From Thraustochytrium sp. TN22 (taxonomy: Eukaryota; Sar; Bigyra; Thraustochytrida; Thraustochytriidae), in assembly GCA_013306675.1 (NCBI GenBank), contig JABLUY010000086.1:1-64000 (forward strand): a DNA stretch of 64,000 nucleotides, written 5' to 3'. The notes below the pieces were generated by a model that was not told the DNA's origin, ran no database searches, and was given only the letters and a program-made list of their open reading frames with translations. Below, piece after piece: positions 25,320 through 35,045 of this stretch; position 1 is the first letter of the stretch, and each line of letters starts with the position of its first letter. Made by a program: the position numbers and the translations under genes.

Positions 25320-28300
25320 TTACTCGTCACCGGCGGTGGGCTTCTTGAGGGAGTGGCGGGAGTTGACGGTATCGTGGAACTTCTGGCGCTCGTCCTGGAT
25401 GTTGCCCGCAGTGACGGTGAGGCGGCTGCCATCGTAGTGGGTGTTGCGGATGGCAGAGGTGAAGTTCTTGTAGGAGAAGCCCTCGGGCGAGGTGTGCTTG
25501 ACAAAGACGAGGACGTAGCGCTGCATCTTCTCGGAGGGCAGCTTGGTAAGAAGGGCGAGGCCGATCATGTCAAAGTAAGCGACGACCGAGTCCGGGTTCG
25601 GGTTGTCGACGCACTGGGTCATGAGCTGCAGGTAGAGCTCGTCCAGAAGAGGGCCGGAAGCGGCCTTGAGGTAGGCGAGGAAGGAGGCGCCATCCTGCTC
25701 GGGCTGCTTGGACTTGATGTCGCCGGCGTAGCCGCGGAGGGCCTTGAGGGCATCCTTGAAGGGCTTGACGTCGGGCTTGTCAAGGTTGGCGGCCTCGGTG
25801 AGGGTGCAGGCGGGGACCTCCTTCGTCCAGGTGAGCATGGTGGCGGCGCGCTTGGGAGCGGACCCGAACATCTTGGCAAAGCCGGTGGCGGAGGTCTTGG
25901 CGTACTCATCGGCGTCCTTCACGGTGTCGTAGGCGCCGATGTTGCCGAACTGGCCCTTGTTGGCCTCAAGCCAGAGCTCCTCGAAGCGGATCTCGCGGTG
26001 GACCTTGCGCTTGGTGTCGCCCTGCTTCTTGGCGACCTCAAGCTCGAGCTGCACGTACTCGATCTCGGGGAGGCGGAGGAGGCGGTTGATCTCGTCGATC
26101 TGCGGGGTGCGGTGGCCGTAGGACTTGGCGCGGGCCGAGATGTCCTCGAGCTCCTCACGGATGAGGTTCTCGATGATGCCGGCGCACTCGGCGTCGATCT
26201 TGCCGAGGTCGGAGTTGGCGCGGAGCTCGATGCAGGTGTCAATGAGCTCGCGCTGGCGCGGGGTCTGCGGGATGTGCATGAGGGCCTTGCCCTCGTCGAC
26301 GGCGTCAGCAAGCTCGTAGTAGACCTTGTTGGGGTCCTGCTTGACGAGGCGCTCGAGGCGGGCCTCGAGGTCCTTCCACTTGGCGAGGTTGGCGCGGTGC
26401 TTGCGGGCCTCCTTGAGGTTGGCGGGCTGCCCGTTGGGGAAGAGCGCGCGGAAGGTGCCGATGGTGGGCTCGATGTTGGCGAGGGCGGCGTCGAGCATGT
26501 CGATGTCGTTGCCAACGTCGAGCGCCTCCTGGATCTCGGCCTGGGCGCGCAGGCAGCGGCGCGTGAACTCGCGGGCGAGATGGCCACGCTGGACGGCCTG
26601 CTGCTTGGGGATGATCGTCTCGAGCGCAAGGTTGCGCATGAGCTCAAGCAGCTTGTACTCGGGCGCGCGGTAGAGCACGAGGGTGCGGCCGTAGCGAACG
26701 TCGTCGAAGTTCTGGCTCGAGGTGCCGAGAATCTCCTTGACGAGCTCCTCCTCATCGTCCTTGTTGCGGTAGCGGTGGCCCATGTTGATGCAGGCGTAAC
26801 GGCAGGCGAAGACCGGGTAGGAGAGGCGGAAGGGGAAGCCGCGGCTGCGGATCTCAACGGCCTCGAAGACGCCCGAGTAGCGGAGCTGCTCGATGACGCG
26901 GCCGGCCTCGAAGGCGTTGGGCACCTGGGCGTCGTTGGGCTTGATGCAGCGGATGTAGCGCGACTGCGTCTCGGCGAGCGTGTCCATGAGCGCGTTGAGC
27001 GAGTGGCGGAACTGCGTGCTGAGCGACTGCATCTGGCGGCGACCGTCGAGCTCGGGGAAGAGCTCGGACATGCTGGTGTAGGTGGAGGAGCCCAGCAGAT
27101 CGTAGGCGTCCTGGAAGAGGGTGTCGGTGTTCTTCTCCATGAAGCCGTCAGCGTTGTACTTGACGACGCCAGCGTAGTGCGCGATCTCAAAGGAGAGCGA
27201 GTTCTCGAGGCGGCGGTGCTTGTCCGTCTGGAACTTGGGGTGGCGCTTGTACATGGTCTCGAGCTTGTTCATGAAGGCGGCCTCGGAGCCCTCCGGAATG
27301 CGGATCTCGTCGTCGATCATGAGCAGGATGCCGTGCGGGCGGCCCTGGATGAGGTCGAGGACGACCTGGGAGTCCTTGTACTCGACGTGCTGGAAGTCGA
27401 TGCCCTCCGACTCGTAGACCTTCTCCTCCTCGGCGAAGGTGGTCTGGTTGAACTGCTGCTGCAGCGCCTCGTTGGTGAAGTTGATGAGAAGCTGCTCGAA
27501 GGAGTTCTGCTCAAAGACCTCAAAGCCGTAGATATCAAGGATGCCGATCGTGCGCGGCGTATCCTCGCCCTCGAGCGAGCGGTTGATGCGCTCCACGAGG
27601 AAGATGAAGAGGCGGGCGTAGATGCCCATGGCGAGCGAGTCGCAGGCCTTGCGCGCCGCGACAGGGTCGAGCGGGATGGTGTCCGTGTGGCCGCGAACCG
27701 AGATGGAGCGGTTGCAAAGGACGTGCTCGAGGTTCTCCGGCTCGACGGCCAAAAAGTCGGCCACGGCGGCGAGCGTAGCCGAGTCCGAGATGGACGAGCC
27801 CGTGACGCCGTCGGGCAGCGCGAGCTCCTCGAACTCGATGTTACCGAGCGTGAGCACGCCGGCCGTGAGGCGGAGCACAAAGTCCTGGTCGTCGTCCGTG
27901 AAGCCCAGCACGTTCATGGCCTGGAGCACCTCGTCATGCGACTCGACGTCGTCGATGTCCTTGGCGTGGAAGGTCGAGGAGCGCGTCAGGTACGTGTACG
28001 CCTGCGGCTCGCTGAGGCCCAGCTTGGCCTTGGTGGCCGGGTGCGTGGTGAGCTCGTAGAAGATGTGGTAGTTGCGCTCGCCATCCTGCTGGTACACAAC
28101 GCGGCTCTTCTCGAGCAGGTAGTTGGTGACGGAGGCGGCCGTGATGGCGCCAGAGGCCGGGTGGAAGTGGATGTTGATGTACTTGCCGAAACGCGACGAG
28201 TTGTTGTTGCGCAGCGTCTGCGCGTTACCAAAGGCCTCCAGCAGCGGGTTGGACAGCACCACCTTCTCCTCGACGTTGGACTCCGACCCGGCCACCTCGG

Positions 28301-29024
28301 CGAGGAACTCCAGGCACTGCTTGGTGCACACCGTCTTACCCGCGCCGGACTCGCCGCTGATGAGCACGCTCTGGTTCTGCTTCGTGTACACCAGGTCGCG
28401 GTACGAGCCGTCGGCGATGTCGTACACGTGCGGCGCCAGCGGCTTGTTGGGCGGCCGGTTCGCATGCAGGTCCACCTGCTCCGGGCCGTACAGGCCGCGG
28501 ACCGCCTTGTATGGGTTCACGCTGATGAGCACCGTGTGCGCCGCGCCCACCCACGTGTACAGGTTGTCCTTCTCGTAGCGCAGGCGCAGGGTGTTGATGA
28601 GCATGGCCTCGTTGTGCGAGTCCAGCATCACCAGGTCCTCCTCGGGCCGCCGCAGCGACGAGTAGTTGAGGCTCCACAGCGGCACCAGCTGCGCGCGCCC
28701 GCCCGTCAGGTTGTCGCACATGACCTGGTCGCGGAGCACGGTCTCCTTCTTGCCGGCCTCCGTCTTGACCTGGACCGTCTCGCCCTGGTCCTTGAGCACC
28801 TTGGCGGCCTGCCAGATCTGCGTCGGATGCGGCACCCAGACCCAGTTCACCTGGCCCTCATCCTGCTCCGCCTTGCTCAGCAGCTCGAACGGCTTCTCCC
28901 ACGAGAGCTCCTGCGTCTCCGCGTTGTAGTAGTACGGCTGGTTGTCCATGGTCGTCTTCTCCTGCCACCCCTTGACGTCGGCGGGGCCGGTCTTCTTCAT
29001 CCTCTTCGACAGTCGCGCCAGCAT
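25320..29024 (-). CDS. Unconventional myosin with N-terminal WW and C-terminal MyTH4-like domain
   Basis: A 1234-aa actin-based motor. The order is: a WW domain (about 19-46, GWQEKTTMDNQPYYYNAETQ with second Trp at LSWEKP); an SH3-like N-terminal subdomain; and the motor with P-loop GESGAGKT (224-231), switch I NNNSSRFGK (273-281), switch II DIYGFEVFEQNSFEQ and the SH1/SH2-type helix RVIEQLRYSGVFEAVEIRSR. A short neck with one possible IQ-like stretch (QQAVQRGHLAREFTRRCLRA) follows, then a helical tail. The tail ends with a segment resembling MyTH4 (GPLLDELYLQLMTQC, SVVAYFDMIGLALL). The start at 29022-29024 precedes the WW domain by 18 residues; upstream sequence is low-complexity. Myosins with such tails are known from stramenopiles and other protists; I do not assign a class number. 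It is intronless. Confidence 0.92.
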   Translation of the reverse strand: MLARLSKRMKKTGPADVKGWQEKTTMDNQPYYYNAETQELSWEKPFELLSKAEQDEGQVNWVWVPHPTQIWQAAKVLKDQGETVQVKTEAGKKETVLRDQVMCDNLTGGRAQLVPLWSLNYSSLRRPEEDLVMLDSHNEAMLINTLRLRYEKDNLYTWVGAAHTVLISVNPYKAVRGLYGPEQVDLHANRPPNKPLAPHVYDIADGSYRDLVYTKQNQSVLISGESGAGKTVCTKQCLEFLAEVAGSESNVEEKVVLSNPLLEAFGNAQTLRNNNSSRFGKYINIHFHPASGAITAASVTNYLLEKSRVVYQQDGERNYHIFYELTTHPATKAKLGLSEPQAYTYLTRSSTFHAKDIDDVESHDEVLQAMNVLGFTDDDQDFVLRLTAGVLTLGNIEFEELALPDGVTGSSISDSATLAAVADFLAVEPENLEHVLCNRSISVRGHTDTIPLDPVAARKACDSLAMGIYARLFIFLVERINRSLEGEDTPRTIGILDIYGFEVFEQNSFEQLLINFTNEALQQQFNQTTFAEEEKVYESEGIDFQHVEYKDSQVVLDLIQGRPHGILLMIDDEIRIPEGSEAAFMNKLETMYKRHPKFQTDKHRRLENSLSFEIAHYAGVVKYNADGFMEKNTDTLFQDAYDLLGSSTYTSMSELFPELDGRRQMQSLSTQFRHSLNALMDTLAETQSRYIRCIKPNDAQVPNAFEAGRVIEQLRYSGVFEAVEIRSRGFPFRLSYPVFACRYACINMGHRYRNKDDEEELVKEILGTSSQNFDDVRYGRTLVLYRAPEYKLLELMRNLALETIIPKQQAVQRGHLAREFTRRCLRAQAEIQEALDVGNDIDMLDAALANIEPTIGTFRALFPNGQPANLKEARKHRANLAKWKDLEARLERLVKQDPNKVYYELADAVDEGKALMHIPQTPRQRELIDTCIELRANSDLGKIDAECAGIIENLIREELEDISARAKSYGHRTPQIDEINRLLRLPEIEYVQLELEVAKKQGDTKRKVHREIRFEELWLEANKGQFGNIGAYDTVKDADEYAKTSATGFAKMFGSAPKRAATMLTWTKEVPACTLTEAANLDKPDVKPFKDALKALRGYAGDIKSKQPEQDGASFLAYLKAASGPLLDELYLQLMTQCVDNPNPDSVVAYFDMIGLALLTKLPSEKMQRYVLVFVKHTSPEGFSYKNFTSAIRNTHYDGSRLTVTAGNIQDERQKFHDTVNSRHSLKKPTAGDE

Positions 29025-31125
29025 CTTGCCTGCCGCTCTTGTGTACTGCCCTACGCGCCCCGCGCCCTGCTCCGCTCGGTCTCGCCGAGCTTCTCGCGCA
29101 GCCCAGCCGGCGGGCTGCCTGCCTGCCTCTCTCTCGCTCGCCCGCTCGCCCGCTCGCTCGCTCGCCAGCCGCGCTCCGCCAGCGCGCAGCCGCTTCGGGG
29201 TCTGGCTGCCGCCGCGCCGCTCAGCGCGCGCGAGCGAGGGAGGAAGCACCCGAGGCCGCCGCCACCACTGTCCGTGTGTGCGCGCGCAACCGCGCCTCGC
29301 CCTTGTGCCGCGCCGCCTGCACTTGCCGCAACTGCGCTATCGCCCTGCCGCCGCGCGCGCGCGCGTGCACCGCGCCGCCGCCGAGCGCGTGCCGCTGCAC
29401 TTCTTTCTTTCCTCCTTTCCTTGTCGCTGCCGCGCTGCCGCACTCCGCGGGGGTGAGAAAGGACAGCGCAGCGCACCGCACGGCCCGCTCCAGCTCCGGC
29501 GGGGCCGCCCGGGCCGCGCCGCGCCGCGCCGCGCCGCGCCGCGCCGCTCGCCGCGCCCGTCTCGCGCGATGGGCGCGCGCCCGAGGCGGCGCAGGCTGCT
29601 TTTCTGGCGACGACGAACGATCGATCCCCGCGGCGCGCGCGCCGGTCCGCTGCGGGCCCTGTGGGGCGCCGCCCGCCTGCCGCTGCGGGCGCTTACGCCC
29701 GGCTGCGGGCCCTCCGCGCTCTGGCCCCGATCCCGGCACTGCCGCCGCCTTTTCGCGCCTGGGCCGCCGCGGGCTGCGGGCCCGAAAGAGCGCAGCGAGC
29801 CCCGCCCGCCACTGCCCCGCAGCCTCGCGCGGGCGACGCCCTCGCCTGCTTGCGCCGAAGCGCGCACCCCCACAGCCGGCCCGCTGCTGGGCTCGCCGCC
29901 GGCGTCAGGAAAGGTTTGGGACGGCCGCGCGGAGTTTCGGACGCGGGCGTGAGCGAGCTTCCTCGAATCCTGGACGCGCGCTCGGAGGCCCCCTCGGCCG
30001 AGTCGGCCCAGCAAGCCTGGTGCCGCCTGGTGCCGCGACCGCCCGGCTCGGCAGTGGCTGTCAGGCACGCAGGCCTGGCGAGCCGAGCGAAGCGGGCCGG
30101 CCCCGCCGCCACTGGCAGGCGCTGCTGTCGCTGCTGCCACTAGCTCTAGCCTACTACCGCTGTACGCCGCACGCGCGCCTCCGCTGCGTGAGTCGACGCC
30201 GCCCGGCCGCGCGTGCTCCTGGCCGCCCTGCAGCGCGCGCGCGAGGCGCCCGAGCGCGGGAGCGCGCGCCGAGCGAGCGAGCGAGCGCGCGAGCGCGCGG
30301 GCGAGCGAGCGCGAGCGAGCGCCTGCCAGCGATCACGAGAGAGGTTTGCTTTGCTTTGCTTTGCGCCGCGCGAGCCGCGCGCATTTGAATTTCGAATCGA
30401 GCCCAGGCGAGGCGGCCTGGGGCGCCGGCGGCCGCGGCGCCGCGGCGCGGCGTGCGCCGGGTCGGTATTCGCGCGCCGCCCCGCGCGGCGGCGGCGCGCC
30501 CCGGGGGGCGGCGCGCCGCACGGGACCCGCCGGCCGCGGCGCGCGCGCGGCGGCGGGACGCTCCGCCTCGAGGCGGCCAAGAGGCGGCGTGTCCCCGTTG
30601 CGAGAAACTGGGGCTCGCAAAGCGAGCCGCCTGGAGGCAGGCGGGTCGCGTGCGGCGGCGGGGGAGCTTGCGAAGGCAGGCCGGCGTCGGCGCGCGGCGG
30701 CCAGCCAGGCGGGGCGCGCGCCCAAGTTGGAGTGCTGACCTCACAGTCAGACGAATGCGAACTCCAGCCTGGTTGGTGGTAGCAGCTGGCTAGCTAGCTG
30801 CCAGTGCATGGCCAAGCTCGGACTCGGGACGGGACGGGACGACCGTAGCGGCCGACGGGCGAACTGAGCGAGCGCGCGAACCTTTTTTGCGTTTTGCACC
30901 GTGACCGCATCGACTTGGACCGTAGCCCAGCAGCCAGCCTGCCTAAGCCAGGGGGGCTTGCTTGCTGACTCGGAGCCTGGCTCGCACCGTGGTGATGCCA
31001 GTGCCATCATGCGCGTGGGTCCTGCTGGCCAATGGGAAGGCGTACATGCGATTTCTTGGCGCGAGCAACAACCACGAAGACGCTCCAAGTCACAGCTTGC
31101 TTTCCTGTTAGACTTAGCTACCAAG
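29025..31125. other. Extremely GC-rich stretch, no gene recognised
   Basis: About 2.1 kb upstream of the myosin gene with GC perhaps near 75-80 percent. Open frames run on both strands, but the translations are Arg/Ala/Pro/Gly strings without order. It contains a GCCGC run (about 29515-29548), GAGC/GCGAGCGA runs (about 30265-30330), four TTTGC units (about 30346-30366) and a TAGC run (about 30789-30799). It may hold the myosin promoter and CpG-island-like DNA. Confidence 0.5.
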
Positions 31126-32196
31126 CTACAAAACGTCGCGCAGACTGGCACGAAAGGCGTCCAGGACGCGCGGGACAACGGAGGGCGGTGCGTCGTGGTG
31201 AGTGACGGCCCGCACCTGCGTGGAGGAGTACGGCCCGACCAAGACGCCGTGGTGGTCCGCGAGATGACGGCAGAGCTGGTCGCTCTTGTCGTTGGCAACG
31301 TCAAAGAAGAGGATGTTGGTCTTGACGCGCGAGGGGTCGAGCGAGATGCCGGGCATCTCAGCCAAGCCCTCCGCCAACAGCCGCGCCGCCTCGTGGTCCT
31401 CAGCCAGACGGCGCGACATGACCCGCAGCGAGACCAGGCCGCAGGCCGCCAGAATGCCGGCCTGGCGCATGCCGCCGCCCAGCGCCTTGCGCGTCTGACG
31501 CGCGCGCCGCACGAAGTCGCGCGAGCCCACCAGCAGGCCGCCGGCCGGCGAGGCCAGCCCCTTGGACAGGCAAAAGCTCACGCTGTCCGCGGCCGCGCAC
31601 AGCCGCGCCGGCGACTCGCCCAGCGCCGTGGCCGCGTTGAAGATGCGAGCGCCGTCCACGTGCAGCTTCAGCCCGTGCCGCCGCGCGATCTCGCCCACGC
31701 TGTCCACGTACGCCGCCGGCAAAGGCACGCCGCCGCAGCTGTTGTGCGTGTTCTCCAGCGCCACCAGCTGCGTCGTCGGGTGGTGCACGTCCTCCTCGCG
31801 AATCGCGCGCTCGATGCTCTCCAGCTTCATCGTGCCGTCCGCCTCGTTCGGCAGCACCCACGAGTGCACGCCGGCCAGCCGCGCCATGGTGCCCACCTCG
31901 TAGATGTACGTGTGCTGCCGGTCGCCCACGATCATCTCCGGGAACGCCGCGCCGCCTGCGCCCACGTGCGTGATGGCGGCCGCCAGGTTGCCCATGGTGC
32001 CGCTCGGCATGAACACCGCTGCCTCCTTGCCCAGCATCGCGGCCGCCTCCGCCTCCAGCTCCGCCACCGTCGGGTCGTCGCCCATGACATCGTCGCCCAG
32101 CGGCGCCGCCTGCAGCGCCTCGTACATGAGCTGCGTCGGCCGCGTCACCGTGTCGCTGCGCAAGTCCGCCAGCACGCCGCCAGCAGCCCCCGCCAT
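31126..32196 (-). CDS. L-threonine aldolase (low-specificity type)
   Basis: A 356-aa PLP enzyme that cleaves L-threonine or L-allo-threonine to glycine and acetaldehyde. Family features are DLRSDTVTRPT at the N-terminus (11-21), the GDDVMGDDPTV motif (34-44), PSGTMGNLAA (65-74) and GDRQHTYIYE (91-100, with a ring-stacking His). HVDGARIFNA (179-188) carries the Asp and Arg that hold PLP, and SFCLSKGLASPAGG has the PLP-binding Lys (K212). The length is normal for the family and the gene is complete. It is divergent from the helical protein gene at 32412, 215 bp away. Confidence 0.93.
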   Translation of the reverse strand: MAGAAGGVLADLRSDTVTRPTQLMYEALQAAPLGDDVMGDDPTVAELEAEAAAMLGKEAAVFMPSGTMGNLAAAITHVGAGGAAFPEMIVGDRQHTYIYEVGTMARLAGVHSWVLPNEADGTMKLESIERAIREEDVHHPTTQLVALENTHNSCGGVPLPAAYVDSVGEIARRHGLKLHVDGARIFNAATALGESPARLCAAADSVSFCLSKGLASPAGGLLVGSRDFVRRARQTRKALGGGMRQAGILAACGLVSLRVMSRRLAEDHEAARLLAEGLAEMPGISLDPSRVKTNILFFDVANDKSDQLCRHLADHHGVLVGPYSSTQVRAVTHHDAPPSVVPRVLDAFRASLRDVL

Positions 32197-32411
32197 CGTC
32201 CTCCTGCGGCGCGCGGCAACGAAATCAACGCGAGCTGACAGTGATCAGGATGGTGGGATTTTGGGTGTTGATGCTTCGGACTCGAAGCGCGCCCAGAAAA
32301 TTTGTCGTGCACGAGAGCGCACAACGGACACTCCGCTCGCGATGAAACAAGGCGAGACAAGTCGAGTCGAGCTGAGACGAGACCATCCCTTCCTGCGGCG
32401 GCCTCGTGCAG
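32197..32411. promoter_or_regulatory. Short divergent promoter region
   Basis: 215 bp between two divergent start codons. It contains GAGACAAGTCGAGTCGAGCT and GAGACGAGACC words on the plus strand, less GC-rich than the genes. Shared regulation is inferred from spacing only. Confidence 0.45.
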
Positions 32412-33869
32412 ATGATCGATCGCGCTGGCGTCCGGGCGAACGTCGCCATGACCGGCGACAACCAACACCGCGACGAGCTGTGCGCCGCCGCCGGCCTGCA
32501 GGAGGCGCTGCAGGCCGTGGCCGAGGCAGCCACGCTTCAGCGGCGCGAGGACGAGGCCTTCTGGCGATTCTGGGCGCAGCGCAGACGATTCGTCGACCGC
32601 TGCCTGGCCGATGGGGCGCTCTCAGAGGCGCTCGCCGAGGAGCACGCGCGCCTCGAGGCTGACTTCGCCAACCTGCCCCGCGCCAGCGTCAGCGTGCTCG
32701 CGCTTGCCACGGCCGGCGCGAAGACCGGGACCTGCACCCTTGCGCAGCAACAGGCGCGCCGAGCCAGAGCGCTCGCGCGCGTGCGCAACACCTGCGCACT
32801 CCTGGAGCGCGCTCTCGCCGGCCTTCACGCCGCGCAAGGGGCAGCTGGAGCTGCGCCGCGTCGCGCCACCGTCCAGCGTCGCGCGCTGCTCGCCTGCCTC
32901 GAGGCCTGCGAGCACCTGGCCGAGGCGCCAGACCGCGCCACGCTCGACACGCTCGATGCCCTGCGCGCCAGCCTGTATGAGCTCGAGCGCGCCGCGCCTC
33001 GCGCCCACCTGGCCTCTTGGCGCTGGCTGCAGCGGGCCGTCGCGCTCGAGGTACGCTTGCAACGCGACCTGCGCTTGGCGCGCGCGCCAGTTTGCGCGCC
33101 GCACAGCGACCTCTTGGCGCGCGACTTCCGCCTACTGCGCGTCGTGCTGCGCTTGCACGACCAGGCCTGCGCCGCCAGGGACTGGCTGCGCGCCGTTGAG
33201 TCCGCGCAGGCACACGTGGAGCGAGCCATGGCGCGCTGCACCTCTGCGTCGCTGCGCGCGCCCCTCGCCGCCGTGCGGAACCGCGAGCTCGAGGACCGCC
33301 GAACGCGCCTTGTGCAGCGCTGGCGCTCTGCGGAGGCTGCCCTGGGCACGCTTCTGGCCAAGGCGGTCGACGCCTCCGCGCTCGACGGGTACCTGGCCGC
33401 CGTCGAGCGCAGCGTCGTGCTCGGCCCCGGCGCTGTCGAGGCGCTCGCGCAAGACTGGCCCGAGCTCCGCGAGAGCATCGCCGAGCCCCTCTACCACGAG
33501 GCTGATCGTGCTCTGCAGAGGGATCTCGACGTCGCTGTCGACGCCGCTCCCGAAGTCACGGTCGCCGCATCGGGAACGGGCGCAACGTTGCCCACACCAG
33601 AGGCCGTCGCCCTTGTTCAGGTCCTCGTGGCGGAGGATCAAGACGCGGCTGCCGCGCGTCGCGCGGTCTGCGCGAGCGGAGAAGAAGCTAGCGCGCCCGG
33701 CCCTCGCACGGACAGTGAGTTGCCGGAACGCGAGGCTACACAGCACGATCCCAAGATTCCACCACCGCCTGGCCCCAGGGCGCCTTGGAACGCGAGCGTC
33801 CAGGTCAAGGACCGTCTACGCACACGACCGCTCCTTTCATGCGGTCATACACACGCCCAGACACGATGA
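32412..33869 (+). CDS. Helix-rich hypothetical protein
   Basis: A 485-aa protein of unknown function. Residues about 15-330 are almost entirely alpha-helical in character, rich in Ala, Arg, Leu and Glu, with heptad-like spacing (LASWRWLQRAVALEVRLQRD). There are no membrane segments or signal peptide. The last 130 residues are Pro/Thr/Asp-rich and likely disordered. ATG 32412 is the first methionine; Met at 32448 is an alternative. GC-ending codons are used throughout and the frame is clean, which supports a real gene. The opposite strand is also largely open, so the call rests partly on the position next to a short divergent promoter. Confidence 0.55.
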   Translation: MIDRAGVRANVAMTGDNQHRDELCAAAGLQEALQAVAEAATLQRREDEAFWRFWAQRRRFVDRCLADGALSEALAEEHARLEADFANLPRASVSVLALATAGAKTGTCTLAQQQARRARALARVRNTCALLERALAGLHAAQGAAGAAPRRATVQRRALLACLEACEHLAEAPDRATLDTLDALRASLYELERAAPRAHLASWRWLQRAVALEVRLQRDLRLARAPVCAPHSDLLARDFRLLRVVLRLHDQACAARDWLRAVESAQAHVERAMARCTSASLRAPLAAVRNRELEDRRTRLVQRWRSAEAALGTLLAKAVDASALDGYLAAVERSVVLGPGAVEALAQDWPELRESIAEPLYHEADRALQRDLDVAVDAAPEVTVAASGTGATLPTPEAVALVQVLVAEDQDAAAARRAVCASGEEASAPGPRTDSELPEREATQHDPKIPPPPGPRAPWNASVQVKDRLRTRPLLSCGHTHAQTR

Positions 33870-34123
33870 TGCATACAAAGTCTATCTATCTCTCAACAAG
33901 ACTGCACCGTTTTTTCGCGGTCTAGCCTAAAACATGTTGTTTCGTCTCTGTGCTCTCTCACTCTATCTGTCTGTGCCTTCTTCCCTCTGGTACATTTTGG
34001 CCATGGGGACTGACAGTGAGCGTGCATGCCAGGAGTCGACGGCCATCTGTGCATGCGATCACATTTCCCGTCACCACCACCGCCCACATTAATCGCTTTC
34101 GCGTTCTCCCCGCGCGTTCTCCA

Positions 34124-34771
34124 TCACACGAAGCCGCTACTTGGCGCGCGGCGCAAATCGTCGTCCTTCTTGGTGTCGAAGGAAGGCACGGCCTTCCACA
34201 CAAAGTAGGCCGTGGCGGCCGCCATGAGGTGCACCGCCGCGACGAGAAAGCCCGTACCGTCTGCCCAGCCTGCCGCCTCGACGCCAAAAAGCAGCAAGGC
34301 GCCCACCATGCAGCCCGCGCCCTTTTGCATGGCCTTGAGGTCGTACTGCGCGCGCACGCGGCCCTGCTGCTGCACGACACTGGCCACGGTGAGCCCGACG
34401 AAGCCAACCACGAGCGCCGCCTCCCAAAAGGCGCTGTCCCACGAGTCGCGCAGCTTGAAGATCCACGCCAGCGCAAAGGCCACGTACCGCAGGACGATAT
34501 TGGTCGTCTCGCTCTGGTTGCCCATGCAGTGCGTGAGCACGCAGCACACGTACGTCAGCGTCAGCACATCGCTGATGAAGTGCCAGTCGAGCTCGCGCAG
34601 GAACAGCTTGCGCCCCAGCGCCTGCGACGAGTTGAACAGGAACGAGGACGCCAGCTGCAGCGCTCCGATGAACAGCTCGAAGTGCCGCTTGCGCTTGTAG
34701 ATCTCGCCCAGCGCCGGCACGAACGCGAGGTCCGTGGCCGCCTTCAGCGTCCACCGCACCGCCGTCGCCAT
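34124..34771 (-). CDS. Small multi-pass membrane protein, possibly CREST/TMEM8-like
   Basis: A 215-aa protein with about six or seven short membrane segments, including HFELFIGALQLASSFLFNSS, FISDVLTLTYVCCVLTHC, YVAFALAWIFKL, FWEAALVVGFVGLTVASVV, GCMVGALLLFGVEAAGWA and FLVAAVHLMAAATAYFVW. The placement of Ser in the first segment, Asp in HFISDVL and His in the last is reminiscent of the CREST superfamily (alkaline ceramidases, PAQR and TMEM8 proteins), but the match is weak. Met 34771 (MATAVRWTLKAATDLAFVP) is chosen; sequence upstream is low-complexity. It lies 274 bp from the divergent zinc-finger gene. Confidence 0.6.
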   Translation of the reverse strand: MATAVRWTLKAATDLAFVPALGEIYKRKRHFELFIGALQLASSFLFNSSQALGRKLFLRELDWHFISDVLTLTYVCCVLTHCMGNQSETTNIVLRYVAFALAWIFKLRDSWDSAFWEAALVVGFVGLTVASVVQQQGRVRAQYDLKAMQKGAGCMVGALLLFGVEAAGWADGTGFLVAAVHLMAAATAYFVWKAVPSFDTKKDDDLRRAPSSGFV

Positions 34772-35045
34772 GCCGCCGCCGCTGCGCCGCCGCGCGCCGC
34801 TCGCCCCGCCCGCGCCGTTGCCGCCCTCCCGCGGGCCCGCCGCGCGCGAGCCCGCCGCGCTCGCTCGCTCGCGCGCGAGCGAGCGCCGATAGGCCGCGCC
34901 CCAATCGCCCTCCGGCTGCCAGTGCGAGCGAGCTGGGGCGGGAAAAACCCGCGCGCCGCGTTCAAACTTCAAAAGCAATCGCGATCGCGGCGGCGCGGCG
35001 CGGCGCGGCGCGGAGCTCGGGCGGGCGCGGCCTGCCGGCGCCGGG
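34772..35045. promoter_or_regulatory. Divergent promoter region
   Basis: 274 bp with GCTCGCTCGCTCGCGCGCGA runs, the word CGATAGGCC (about 34886-34894) and a GGCGC run just before the plus-strand ATG. The ATAGGCC word also occurs in the palindrome upstream of the BAF-like genes; this may be chance. Confidence 0.4.

Noticed and set aside
25353-29456. Plus-strand frame of more than 1300 codons opposite the myosin gene
   Set aside because: It is the antisense of a clear myosin with GC-ending codons, which leaves the opposite frame open. The translation is Val/Leu/Gly/Glu-rich without domains.
29025-31125. Genes in the 2-kb GC-rich stretch upstream of the myosin
   Set aside because: Open frames exist on both strands, but the sequences are Arg/Ala/Gly/Pro strings without any motif, as expected for DNA of this composition.
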